64,000 nt of DNA from Shinisaurus crocodilurus. Its lineage: Eukaryota > Chordata > Lepidosauria > Squamata > Shinisauridae. Shown here in pieces: positions 8,157 through 22,300 of this stretch; the stretch's first letter is position 1; each line of letters opens with the position of its first letter. The notes under the pieces were generated by a model, which had not been told where the DNA came from, did no database searches, and saw only the letters and a program-made list of their open reading frames with translations. The stretch is taken from assembly GCA_021292165.1 (NCBI GenBank), contig JAHFWL010001241.1, forward strand, positions 17,472 to 81,471. Direction: 5' to 3'. The translations under genes and the position numbers were made by a program.

Positions 8157-11100
8157 GTAAGTGTCGATTCCTCGCGTTCCATCTCGGTAGAAATAACAAG
8201 AGAAGCAAAACTTCATGTCGTGAATCCAGTGTTATTCCCGCTAACAACACCTGGCACCGATCGTCATGATTCTTTGTACAAGTTTGCTGGAGTAGATTAT
8301 GCTCTCTGGGCACGTTTCCAAACTGGTAATTGAGGGAACTGAAGGGGGGGGGCTGTTAGCATACCTGAATCCTCACAGTCCAAAGGCACATGGAGGGGAT
8401 TTCCAGGCCAAACAAGAAAGATCACCCTGTGGCTCTAAAGTTAAAAGAAACTTTTATTCCAAACTTTTCATTGATTCAAACATTTCTTTAAAAAAAAAAC
8501 TTTTCTCTATTTTTCTTTTAAATTTCAAGCTATTGACTTCTTTTTCGGGGGTGCTGGCAGAACATTGATCTAACATTTCTGTTATGGTCAATAATTCATG
8601 TTGCCATCTTCCGTAGGGAACACCTTTGCTCACATGTTCCTCCCTTTCCCCATATGTCAGGAGGTGAGGCTCTACTCCACCTTACTTAGCTTAGGCGAGA
8701 TTTATGAGGGTGAAGGTTGGTTGTGGCACTGACCTCATGGAACTGCTTGCTCACAGCCTCCTGGCTTTCTCACTTTACGCTTCGCATTAAAGACATGTTT
8801 TTTTTTTAAAGCATAAAATATTTCCCCCTAAAAATTGCTGATTGCCTTTTAAAATTGCTGATGGTCACTTCTTGTTTTTGTTTTATTGTTGCTGCATCTA
8901 CTGTTTTACTAGAGGCTGGCAGTCAGTGTTTCCACTGGTTGCTTGTTGTTGTTGTTAATGTTTTTGCTTTCTCCCCCTTTCTTCCATGTCTCTTGCCCAT
9001 CATGCCAGAGCGGGCAGGGTCAGCTTGAGGTAGGGATGGATGGATTAGTCTATTTCTGGTCTGTGTCAGTTTTGCATGTTCATAAGTCAATTTCGTCCTG
9101 TTTCCACACCAACCTGCGATTATTATTTTTATAAAATGCACCAAAAAGTGAATTTTAAAAAACACATTTTATCCTAAAATGAGCATTTTATCTTAAAATG
9201 TGCATTTTATCCCAAAATATGCATTGTTGTGTGCCTTTTCTCCTGCAACGTGCATTTTTGTGTGCATTTTGCTACATTTGTTTGAGCCAAGAACTGTATT
9301 GCAAAACTTGGAGAAGTGCAAAACTTGAAAGATTACTGTGTTTCAACCCGCATATTAATCCAGGAAGTGTGAATCTGGCTGGTTTGCTTACAAATGCAGA
9401 CTAGAATGAAATCCTTGAGCAATCCCTAGCTCCAGGTGTGAGACCCTGACACCCCCCCCCCCCGTCAAAGTGCCGTTTGGTGGGCCCCTCTGCTATGGAA
9501 CAGGCCTGTGGTTCACACGCTGTCTCAGCTTGTCTGAGTGTGGAAAGCTAAGCCGGGTCAGGCCTGGTTATTACTTGGATGGGAGACCCCTCCTCTAGTT
9601 TCCTGCATTGAGCAGGGGGTTGGACTCGATAGCCTTGTAGGCTCCTTCCAACTCTATGATCTATGAATCTATGCCATGGTGGGCTTACTGGCAAGGACAG
9701 GTCACAGCGGCACCACAATCTGTGTCCGTCCACTGTACCACTGGTCGGGTGGCTGCAAAGCAAACCCCCATCCACGGTGCTTTGATGTAGAATTGTTCCA
9801 GGATGCTGGGAAATTTTTTTAATGGTTGGTGGCTTTCGGACCCAGCTGCTGAGGCTAGAGAAACCTACAGCCAGGGAAAGAAGGCCCAGCATCGGTGCCG
9901 GTAGGGCCCCCTGCGGTGCTCGGGCCCTAGCAACCGCCTCAGGGTGCCGGGTGCCGCCACCAGGAGAGGCTCACAGTGAAGCCATTGCATGTAAGTCCCA
10001 TTGAGTTCAATGGGACATACTCCCTTGGAACCAGGGAGTAACTCTCTTCACCAAAACAAAAGAGGAAAGGCACCCCCCCAAAAAAGAGGAGACTGATTTG
10101 CATATGCTAATGTTTACATATAGATGCAAATTTAGAAAGAATTACTACCATTTAAATAGAAATAGTACACATGTCACCATAGTGGGAAAGAACATAACCA
10201 AGTGACAGTCTGTTAATGGGCAACTTCAAGGTCCCGCCTGCTCTCGCTTCTTAGGGTTCTTTATCTTTAAATCAGACATGGACTGGGCAGCCCTTCAAAG
10301 AGAGGACTCTGCTCTGTAAAGTAGGACATATGGGCCACCCGACATGAAAACCGATCACAGCCTGCACTCACCTAGCGCTCAGTCACGGAGGGAAAAGGAG
10401 TGCTACTTTGCTCTCCACCACATCGCATCCACACACACCACATGCACATCAGTGTTTGGTGGTTGCATCTCTCTTTGCGAAGAAGCTGTTCGCTCCAGCG
10501 GCTGCCCTCGGAGCAAAGGAGAAGCAGCTTCTCACTTCTTTGCAAAGACAACCGACCTGAGCTGCAACTGCTGAGGAGCGAGTGGGAGCACAGGAGGCAG
10601 AGCCGGCCCTGCCCTTAGACAGCATACAGTAGCAGTAACAGCAGTGGTAGTAGAAGTGATGTTATTCTTTAGCTATAAGCCATAAGAAAACCAGAAGGAA
10701 CATTCAGAGTTGAGCAACAAATTAAGCTCTCAGAGTTTCCTAGCCCCCAGAGCAAATAAGGAAACGCACAGCAAAGGTAACCTAATTTTCATGATCAAAC
10801 AACAGAAAACAGATACATTCGCTAGGTGTAACAAAATCCTTGCTGAACCTAAACTCAGACACACATTTTTTACATGGGTCCTTATAAGGAGGACATTGGG
10901 TGACACAATGGACAATATTCTCAGTGACAGTTTTGCTAAGCACACAGCTACCCTGTTCCAATGGTAACTTGTTACAACGGCCTTCTAAGAAAGCAGAGGG
11001 CATAACCTTCCACCTTAATTCTGTCAAAGCATTCCTACGTGATGCTCAAGTAATAAGGTCCTAAGAACTGGCTTCCTGATGATCTGACTTGATGATGCAT

Positions 11101-12007
11101 GGATACAATCTTAGGCAGAGGGAGGGGGACAGCTCAGGCAGTAGATGCAGGGGGGATTGGGCGCGGTGGTGAGGCCTGGGTCTCCAACATGGCGCCCATG
11201 GGCACAGATGTGCCCACAGAAAGTTCTGTTAGTGCTGGCCAACTCCCCGCGCCTTCTGATTTTAATTTTATTTCTTAATTTTGAAGTGAAGTTTGGCTGC
11301 CGCAAGTCTGGTCAGCTCCTCTATATGAAAGGGTGGGCACCAACTCGTCCTTTGCCTCAGGCAGCAAAATGTCTTCAGCAAGCCCTGGCAGGAGGTGGAA
11401 ACAGGAGGGCACGCTGGTAGTTTCTCTTCCGTTCCGGAGAGAGTGCGAAGCAGGTGAAGATCGCAACCCGCTGCACCATTGCATCAGTGTTTGGTCCCAT
11501 GGTTTGTGGATACGATTAGCCCATAGCCCCACACAAATACTAGTTGCTCGCCTGTGGCTCACGCTGGCTCAGCTTGTATGAGCGTGGAAAGCTAAGCAGG
11601 GTCAGACTCAAGCCTGGTTATCACTTGGATGGGAGACCAGCCCTCTCCTCTAGTTTCCTACATTGAGCAGGGGGTTGGACTCGATAGCCTTGTAGGCTCC
11701 TTCCAACTCTATGATCTATGAAATCTATGAAACCGCACCTCTGAATTGCCAAAAAAAAAAAAGAAAGAAAAGAAATGCACCCAGGGCCGGATTAAAGTCA
11801 TGATGGGCCCCAGGGCTAGATATCTGTACAGGGCTCATGCCTCTGTCCCAAATACTGAGCTCACACATGGCTCTGGGCTGTAAGAGACCCCTGGAAGGTC
11901 ATGACCGTGAACACCTTCTTCTTCTTCTTCTTCTAATTCTTCTTCTTCTAATTCTTCTTCTTCTTCTTCTTCTTCTTCTTCTTCTTCTTCTTCTTCTTCA
12001 GTCGTCG

Positions 12008-12051
<44 letters not shown>

Positions 12052-15000
12052 TCATTAAGCAGAGCATTGTATTCAAAGGATCCCAACTGCCACAATCTTT
12101 CTCTGGAAGGGATCATTCCAGAAACCAGTTTGTCAGTTTGCTCCAGCATTCATGACCACATTACCAGCTGAGCCTGTTACCAACGGACAGGCAGTGGAAC
12201 GTTAGGGGAGCTAGGCACAGAGTGCAGCAACAAAAAACCCATCTCATTTTCCTTGCCCAAAGAATGCAGGACAGAAGATAAATATTCAGGAAGGTGGAAG
12301 GTTGACTTCTCTGTTCAGCAACATTGTTGGTAGGGCACTTCCTTCTTACTTGCTATGGAAGCTGCCCCATGTGGTCTGCAGAGATACAGTGCTGTGCAGA
12401 AACAACAGTCATAAAAAAGATGTATTGAGGATGTGGTTTAATGAAGGTAAACCCATGGTGATGCATTTCCCCCTAGGAACAGGTTTAAGAAAGTAAGGGT
12501 GGTGGAGATTGTGAACGCTTCCTTGAATATGGGCTGTGTGTTTCAACTTCACTGAAGGAAGCACTTGTGAAGCTTCTGTGGAAAAAAGCCCTCCACCATC
12601 ATTGATCACTCTTGGCTAGTGTAATCCTATGTGATGTATGTCAACTCACAAGTAAGCCCTGTTGAGTTCAGTGGTACTGACTCCCGGATAAGTGTGTATA
12701 GGTTTGCAGCCTCGTTGACCCTTTCAGAGTAGGGTGTTGGATGAGCAGAGGAAACTCAAGTCCAAGCTTTCTTGGTTGAGATTATTCAGAGCCTTTCCAG
12801 ACTGGGTCACAGGCCTGGTTTAGGGGATGGAAATGGCCTGAGCTGCCTTGGTGGATGACCTATGCTGCGAATTAAATAGGGTGTGTGAGTCTCTGTTGGT
12901 TCTGCTGGATTTCTCAGTGTCTCTTGGCCGTGGTATCCTCCTGGGGCATCTAGCTGGTACAGGGCTTAGAGTCACTGTGTTATAGTGGCTCTGGTCCTAT
13001 CTGGTTGGACATTCCCAAAGGATGGTGCTGGGGTACCTGTTTGTCCCACTGGGCTATGAAGTCCCTTAAGGTTCCATTCGAACCTCCATGCTATTTAATA
13101 TCTATATCAGGGTGGGCAACTTTGCGGGGATCTGTGGGCCACTTTTCACCCCTTGGACTGCACTCCTGAATTATGCAGTGGCAAATATAGATAGATAGAT
13201 GTAGATCAAACCACTGTATATCTCTATGAAGCTGCTGTAAAGGAGGCCACATGGCCACTGCAGCTTGGAAGGACCCCATGACATGACTGAAAACCTGGGG
13301 AGCCCCTGTCAGTCAGTCTAGTTGATACTGAGCTAGACGGACCAACCGTCTAACTTGGTGGTATAAGTCTGCCTCCTCCCATGTTCCCAGCTGACAAAGG
13401 GGTTAGGGAGGATTTGCATTGGGCACTCTAGATCAGTGTTCTCCAACCTTGGCTACACTGGCTGGGGCATGCTGGGAGTTGTAGGCCAAAAACATCTGGG
13501 GACCCAAGGTTGGAGAACACTGCTCTAGATGTTCATGCAGCTGTCTGGGTTTGCTGAAATCACACCACCAGTCAAGAGCATGATGCAAGAATAGTCAGTC
13601 CTTGGTTGTAATTTCGTTTCTGAACACCCATGATTTTGTAATTTACCAGGCTTCCACCGAGTTGGTGGAACAAGGGGCAGGTCTGTGGCATCGCTCGTTC
13701 ACTTCCTCTGGATGGGGTGCAGCAACCCACAGAATGTGCTCAAGGACTTTCAGATTGCTGCCATTGTTTTTAAAAAGCCTTCTTGATTCACTTATGAAGT
13801 TTGGGTGCTGGTCTGGTTTCCTTCTGCAAAGTGGGGTGGGGTTGAATCTGATGTAGCAGCTGGAATTTACGGGCTGAATTTTGGGGTGGTTTCGAGAGTG
13901 CTTGTAGATGTGGGAAGGCGATGCAATGACTGCCTATACCAGGGGTACAAAACCGCCCCCTTCCCTGGTCCCAACCGCCCGTCATTTGGTGGTTTCCCAG
14001 CTTTTGCACAGGTTTCCTCCTGCCACCCCCTTGAAATGCCTCTTCTAAAGCTTAGTTACTGGCAGTAAGAGCTTTAAACTAAAATATGCTGGCATTTTTA
14101 GGTTTTCTTTTTTTGCCAGTGGACTCTGGCCCCCGAGACGAGAGTGCCTCCAAAATTGAATTCTGCCCTTGCACTGAAAATTGAATTCTGCCCTTGGGCT
14201 TTACACGCACAAGGTCTCAGGTTCAACATTAAGAAGGAAAATGTATGTAATTGGTTTAGGGAGAAGTGGTAGCCTTGAATTCTGTATGTTCCCTTTTCCT
14301 TTCAAGGCTTGCATGAGCTTTCATGGAATAGCTCAGTGATAGAGCATGTGAATTGCATGCAGAAGGCTCTGGGTTCAATCCTTGCCAAGCCCATTCAAAA
14401 GGAGCAGGTGGCAGGTGATGAGAAAGGGCTTCTCTCTACGTGAGCGGTTTAACCCACCTCTTTACTGAGGCATCTCCTTCCGTTTTCATTGCGGGATGAA
14501 AAATGTGTCCTTTACACAGGGGGTTTGCGACTTTACACGAAGCTTTCATTTTCATTCTTTTTGCCTGGGACCCCGGAGAGATGCTGCCGGTCAGGGCTAG
14601 ATATATAAGGCAGCTTCCCAGGTTCCTAACATGATGGAAATACAAGCAGCAGGAGTGAGGGGACCTAGTGCCCACCAGATATTTTGGACTACAGCTCCCA
14701 TAAGTCCCAGCCAGCATGGCCAATGGTCATAGATGACGGGAATTGTCATCCAAAACATCTGAAGGGTACCAGGTTGCCTATGCTTGGCCTTAATCAACAT
14801 GAAACTGGGGCCAGGGAGAGGCAATGATTCTTGGTAGGAGAACAGGAATGTTGCAGGCAGTGGTCCAGCTAGGGTTGGACCCTGGGGCCAAGGTCCAGGG
14901 CCCCACAGCCCAGGGGACCCCCAAAGGACCACCCTGAAAGCAGCAGGTGATGAGGGCATCAGGGCAGTAGCTGCAAACTCCCACTTTATTCCTGTAGTCA

Positions 15001-16841
15001 TGATGTGGGGCTTTTCTGCACAAGGAATTGATTGTGCTGTTGATTGCTGCATCTACTTTTGGTTTCATCACAGCACTGAGATCCGAGCTCTACACAAAAG
15101 AGCTCTTCCTTTCCTGCTTTTCTGCTGCACAGCCTCTCGGTGGAGCTGTGCTATAGCAGAATAGTAGAAATACATCTTCCTCGTTGTAATTTAATACCTC
15201 ATTTTCTCCATTCTAAAAACAAAAAACCAGGAAAGTGCTCTGGAAAAACAAGCAAAACTGGAGGATCACAACATCGTCTAAAGAGCCCATAAACAACCAT
15301 GAGTAAGGAATCACAAGCGCACAATACATGCCTTGTGTAGAAAAGCCCATCGTCGTGATTTAAGTGAGTTTAAAATTAAAAACTGCAGACACTTAGAGTA
15401 TTTATTTATTTATTTATTTTAAAAAATCACGGTTGGCAATTCATTTTGTTGTTGTCTAACATATCAGGAAATCCTAGTTGTGCGTTTCACAACTGAAGTA
15501 ATACATGTGGTCGTCTAAAAGCCCCCCCCCCCCCAAAGACCATTAATTCCAGGGACTAAAATGATGTAGCTCCACCACTGCTTACCAGTGTTTCTCTATT
15601 TTCATCTGTGGAATGTTGAAGGTTTATTTATGTATTTATTACATTTATATCCTGCCTTTTTCCTTGCAAGGAACCCAAGGAGGTGTATATGGTCCTCCTC
15701 TGCTCCGTTTTATCCTCACAACAACCCTGTGAGGTAGGTTAGGCTGGGAGTCAGTGACTGGCCCGAAGTCACCCAGTGAGCTTCACGGCCGAGCGGGGAC
15801 TAGAACCTGGATCTCCCGAGTCCCAGTCCAGCACTCTCACCACTACACCACACTGGCTCTCAGTGAAGGTTATGGCTCAGAGATCGAGCATGTGCTTTGC
15901 AGTTGCACACAGAGGGTCCCCTGGGCCCAGGCTGAATCCCTGGTGTCTCCAGGGGAAGTGCTGGGAAAATCCCCTGTCCAACATCCTGGAGAGTCACTGC
16001 AGGTCAGGTTTACACAACACTGAGCCCAACGTCTGATTCAGAATAAGGCAGCTTCGTATGTTCCTATATTCCAAAATGCATTGATACTTCCCTGGAAAAA
16101 TATGACAGTCGCTGAGCTCTGCCTTGAATCTGATGAATCAATCGGGCAAGAGCAGCCTCCAAAGGAGCTGGGCTGTTGAGGCTGGAAAGAGAATTGCACC
16201 CGGAGGCTTCAGTCTCAAGCAATCCACCAGGATGCAAGTCCTCAAGATTTACCACCTCCGCTCCGGTGCCGCATCAGTCTAGGGATGGCAAACACGGTTG
16301 TAAGTTTGCTTGTTGTTCTTTTGCTTTAATTTAATTAATGTAAAGAATGTTCTCCAAGGTGATAATGATTTCGATTTAATGATGGCTGAAAAACATGCGT
16401 GCGTTTCTCGGAGCATTCTCCTGCTTTCTTGTCGTTAGACGTGGGAACCCTTGGGGTGGCTTCGTATCTCCAGAGCGATTCTGTAGTCACACCGCAATCC
16501 TATGCATCTTTCTTCATAAGCAAGTCCCCACAGAATTTGAACGGGACTTACTCATAGGTTTGGGTGCACAGGACTGTGTCCTAAGTCAGGATGATGGATA
16601 CTAGAGACAGACTAGAGCAGTGTTCTCCAACCTTGGGTCCCCAGATGTTTTTAGCCTACAACTCCCAGCATGCTGGGAGTTGTAGGCCAAAAACATCTGG
16701 GGACCCAAGGTTGGAGAACACTAGACTAGAGACAGTCTTTTTGTTGGTGGCATCCTGGCTGTGGAACTCCTTCCCCAAAGAGGCCTGGAAGGAGGTGTCT
16801 TTTCTCCCCTCTTTCTGTAGACAAGTTAGAACCTATCGCAT

Positions 16842-16872
<31 letters not shown>

Positions 16873-19350
16873 AGCCTTTGGGATGGGAATAGTTGTCTAT
16901 GCTACCAGCTGCTATTTTTCCAGTTGCTGCTAGTCCTCTTGATATGGTTACAAAAACATTTTCCTCATATCTTAAAATTATTTTTGCCACCTTAGGTCTG
17001 GCTTAGGTGTTGCCGTTTTTATTGTGCTGATTGAGTTTTAATTTGCTCTGACTTTCAGCCAGCTGGAAGGTCTGTAGTGGGGCAGAAAGGTGTCAGACAA
17101 ATATCTCAACTACCGAAGTACAGGAGCATCTAAGTGAGGCCGTACTTGGTATAGAATGAACTTGTATTCTGGTTCCACGTTGGCTTTGCCTTCTGCGCTG
17201 TGCTGTTGACTGGAGTTACAAGCATTTATCAGACAAGGACCAGGGAGTCCTGACTCCTGGGTTCAAATCTTCAGTCAGACCAAGAAGCTCACTGATGTTA
17301 AATGCATTATTACATTTAACATGCACTTTTAAAAAAAGTTACTCTCCCTTGGACCAGGGCTGGGCAGAAGGTACCGTAGATCTGATTCACTTCTGGACTC
17401 AGTTTAAAGTGCTGGGATTGATTACCCTTAATGTCCTGAACTTTTTAGAAGGGGGGGGGGGTGCTCAAAAGCTGGGAAACCACCAAAGGGTTGGGAGTTG
17501 GGGGAAAGGGGGTGGGGCCACAGGAAAGGGGCTTGGGTTGGCCCTCTGGTGAACCGCGGAGTGTCCTGGAGGGATAGATTAGGCTAGATTTGTCCTGTGG
17601 GCCTGGGGTTCAGTGCCTATGCCTTAAACAGTTTGGGACCAGGTTTACCTGCCTTCACACACATGGATCTGCTCAGACCTTAAGGCTGGCCACGGAGGCC
17701 CTGCTTGCAGGCTTTCTGTTAAGGTTGGTTAGGTCGGTGAGCAGAAGAAACAGGGCCTTTTCAGTGATTGGCCCCACATCTCTAGAACTTCCCCTCAAAG
17801 GAGCCATGTTTGCCCCCTCCCTCTTTCCTTTCAAGTGGGCTTTTATTTTGACCTGCTTTTTATTGAAAAGATGAGTTGGAATTTTAAACTTTCATTTCTC
17901 TATTTTAAATTGTAATGTGGCTTTACTGCTCTGATTGGAAAATGTTTTGAGCTCCTCTTATAAGTTAAATGTTTTTAGATATTGGTTTTAAATCCTCTTA
18001 CAGCGTTTTGAAAGGTGGCATATAAATCCCTATATAAATAAATGGGGCAGTCTGTGCTGCACAAATATGAATCTCTGGAATGGGGTGAACTGCCTGCATA
18101 CTTTCATATTTATCCATGCTGCCATGAGGGCTAGAAACTCAGTTTATTAAAACAAAATAGAAGAAAGACTCTAGATTCTGCATTCTCGGACAGTTACCCA
18201 ACTCTGTGAGACACACTCAGGTGCATCTGCACTCTGTTTATAATTGCCGCTCTTTGTTCATTCACTTTTCATGGGGAGTCTACATGTTGTTGGGATCGAA
18301 TTGTTCTTCTTCTGTGTTTGTCTTATGGTGCGTAATTTCTTTTGGGAACTCACAAAATCCAAGTTTTTAAAGAGCAGAACAGCAGTAGATTATGTTAGAT
18401 TATGCTATTCTCTCAGGAGCCATACTTTTGACATGTGCCATGAATATTATGGGCTGTGAGCCCTATTGCCACGTCTCTTCATTTCAGCACAGCTTTCTGG
18501 TCAGCAGCATTTTAGCAATGTGCTTTATTTTAAAATTGACCTTTTCATTTGTGCAAAAATGCTTTTTTGTCTGCTTTTTAAAAAACAAACAAACAAACAT
18601 TACACTTCTTGTACAATAAAGTATAAACAAGTATAAACAAAAATGTGCTTTAGTGCAAATCCAAAAATCGATTTGAACATTTTAACATGGTACTAAAGTG
18701 TCATGTTTATAGAAAGCTGTCTTATACCGAGTCAGAGCAGTTGGCTGATCTAGTTCAGTGTTGTCTGCACCAGAGGTGGGCAACATGCATCCTGTAGGCT
18801 CTGTGCGGCCCCCTGGCCTTAAGTGCAGCCCCCTGGCCCCACTTATTTTCTTTTTGCTGCGGCAGCAGCAAAATAATTGGCGATTTGCTGCTGAATTATG
18901 ACTAAAAATCGTGACTGTGGCCTACAAAGGCCAAATTTAACTTTAAAGCTATGTTTGGCCTTTTTAGGCCACCATTGCAATTTGCCACTAAAATCTGGTG
19001 GCAAACCACCAATTGCTTTGCCGTGTTTGTCCCATCAGTGGTGGTGGGGATGCAGCACCCAGAGGGTTCCGGGAGGTTGAAATTGCCCCCCAGAGTCTGC
19101 AGAGTTGCTCACCCCTGGTCTACATAGTGACTAGCTCCAGCTCTCCAGGGTTTCAGGCAGGAGTCTTTTGCAGCCCTACCTGGAGTTGCTGGGGAGTGAA
19201 CCTTGGACTTTCTGCATGCAAAGCAGGTGCTCTTACCACTGGGCTACAGCCCCTCACCATTAGTCTTCTCCTGTTGACACAGTTACATTACCGCTATTGG
19301 TGTCAACAGAATGTAGCAGGATAACACACGCGTGTGTGTGCGCGTGCGCG

Positions 19351-19390
<40 letters not shown>

Positions 19391-22300
19391 TACACACACA
19401 CGAAGAGCCATGCTGGATCAGACCAAGGGTCCATCTAGTCTAGCATTCTGTTCACACAGCGGCCGACCAGCTGCCCATGGGATCCCACCAGCTGGAAATG
19501 AGTGCAACAGCACCTTCCTGTCCATGTTCCCTGGCAACTGGAGTACATAAAGCATACTGCCTCTGATACTGGAGGTAGCATATAGCCAATCAGGACTCGT
19601 AGCCATTGATAGCCTTCTCCTCCATGAATGTGTCCAATCTCCTTTTAAAGCTGTCCAAATTGGTGGCCATCACTACATCTTGTGGAAGTGAGTTCCATAG
19701 TTTAACTCAGCGCTGTGTGAAGAAGTCCTTCCTTTTATCTGTCCTGCATCTCCCACCAATCAGCTTCATGCGATGACCCCCTCTGGGTTCTAGTATTATG
19801 GTAGAGGGAGAAAAATGCCTCCCTGTCCACTTTCTCCACACCATGCATAAAATGGTACACCTCTATGACATGTCTCCCTTTACTCACCCTTTTTCTGCGC
19901 TAAACTATCCCAGCTGCTGTAACCTTTCCTCATAGGGGAGTTGCTCCAGCCCCTTGATCCTTTTAGCTTCCCTTTTCTGCACTTTTTCCAACTCTACAAT
20001 ATCCCTTTTTTAGGTGCGGTGACCAGAACTGTACACAGTATTCTAAATGTGGTCATAACATAGATTTGTATAAGGCGGGTATGATCTTGGCAGTTTTATT
20101 TTCAATTCCTTTTTTAATTATGCCTAATATGTAGTTTGCCTTTTTCACATCAGCTGCACACTGGGTCAACATTTTCATTGAGCTGTTCACCACAACCCCA
20201 AGATCTCTTTCTTGGTCAGTCACTGCTAGCTCAGATCCCATCAGATTATACTTGAAGTTGGGATTTTTTTTGCCCCAATGTGCATTACTTTACACTTGCT
20301 TACACTGAACTGCATTTGCCATTTTGATGCCCATTCTCCCAGTTTGGTGCTCCTCACAATCCCTTTTTGTTTTCACCACCTGAAATAATTTGGTGTCATC
20401 AGCAAACTTCGCCACTTCGCTGCTCAGTCCTGATTCCAGATCATTTATGAGTAAGCTGAAAAGCAGCGGTCCCAGTACAGATCCCTGTGGGACCCCAATG
20501 TTTACATCCCCCCATTAGAAAAATTTACCATTTATTCCTACCCTCTGCTTCCTGTTCTTTAACCATAAGAACCATACTGATCCATAAGAGGACCTCCCCT
20601 CTTATTCCATGACTGCTAAGTTTGACCAGGAGTCTTTGGTGAGGAACTTTGTCAAAAGCCTTTTGAAAGTCCAAGTAAACAATGTCTACCAGATCACCCC
20701 TGTCCACATGTTTATTGATACTCTCAAAGAACTCTAAAAGGTTAGTGAGGCAGGACTTACCTTTGTGGAAGCCATGTTGATTCTTTCTCAGCAGGGCTTG
20801 TCCTTCTATATGCTTACTGATTTTATCTTTAATAATGCTTTCAACCAATTTACCCAGAACAGACATTAAGCTAACCGGCCTGTAATTTCCCTCACACAAA
20901 TGCATGATGCCTGCTGAAATGTAGAAACTAAAGATGGTTGTAATTTTGCATATGCTATTTGTTTTATTTTATTGATTTGATTTGATTTCCACCCTGCCTT
21001 TCAACCCAGAAGGATCTCCAAGGCAGCTTACATAAAATAATACAATACAACACTGGAACTGCTTCTACACCTTCCAGCACATGGCATAGCTCTGGGGTAA
21101 GATAGACTCCCTTTCCCCCAGGACTGCAGGTCTTTTCACTGAGACTGTAGGTCTCTTTCATGTGTTCACTTTTCGAAGAGAGGGAGAAACCAGGCATAGC
21201 GGCTGGATCTCAGGTCAGCTTCCAAGAGATTTCATAGATTCATAGATCATAGAGTTGGAAGGGGCCTACACAAGGCCATCGAGTCCAACCCCCTGCTTAA
21301 TGCAGGAAACTATAGGAAGGATCTCCCATCCAAGTAATAACCAGGCCTGACCCTGCTTAGCTTTCCACGCTCAGACAAGCTGAGCCAGCGTGAGCCACAG
21401 GCCGATGACAGTTTACAGTGGAAGATGTCTGAGTTTTAAGACCTCCCCCCCCCCCCAACATAAACACAGACCCCAGTCTAAAAGCACGGACGGAATCCCA
21501 AAAGACTGACAAATCAGATGGCTTGTACAGTGGTGATTGTATTAGCTAATGGATATTCCACATTTTCATTTTCCAGTGTAAAGAATTCACTGTTCATTCT
21601 GGATATGATGCACTTCTACAGCGATTGCTGGATGGGAGGAAGATGTGCAAAGATGTGGAGGACTTAATCAAACAAAGGTAATAAAACAGAAAGAAAATCT
21701 AAGGGTGCAATCCTGTGCATGTTCAGACAAAAAAAAAAAAAAAAAGACGAACAACTCCCCAGCCAGTATGGTTTGTACCCTAAGTATGAAAACTTGCCAT
21801 CCTGATCCTCCTAAGAGCCCTGAACTCATAATGCTCATATGTATTGATCTCATAAATCAGCAGATGAATGCAATGATTGTGATCAGATGTCATGCTAAAC
21901 CACAGTTTTTGGTGTGATAAGAATAAACCACAGAGAGCCTCCCCCATCCTGTTTCAGTTTGGCAGCAAGGAAGATGTGGAAGCTTTGATTACCAGTCTAA
22001 ATTAATCTATTTTAACCACAGTTTGTTGTGTCATCCAAAACCAGACAAATTGAGGTTTAATATTAACTATGGTTTGTTTGAAACAAGCCAACTTCAAATT
22101 ATGAGTTATGAAGCTGGTTTGTTTAAACAAACTATTATTAACATTAATTACAGTTTAGGGTTTGGACAACAGACTAAATATGGTTAATTGAAACCAGAAG
22201 GGAGGAAATTTCTGATCTCTCTCTTGTGGCTTCACTGGAAGAGGAAAGAGGAGATGGGGAGCATACAAGATGAGGCTCACTCCAGCTTGTTTCGTCACTC

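Noticed and set aside
11835..12149. Poly-Glu/poly-Met frame
   Set aside because: Translation of (CTT)n and (ATC)n microsatellites.
14597..15071. 151- and 93-codon minus frames
   Set aside because: They overlap a P2 MITE and each other in different frames, with no conserved features.
16618..16723. Palindromes as CRISPR repeats or microRNA hairpins
   Set aside because: There is no regular spacing and this is a vertebrate genome. The terminal repeats and target duplications show they are MITEs; a hairpin transcript cannot be excluded but has no direct support.
20525..20905. 126-codon minus frame with reverse transcriptase motifs as a possible gene
   Set aside because: It is a CR1 fragment: truncated, followed by shifted frames and the CR1 trailer. 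It is annotated as a mobile element.
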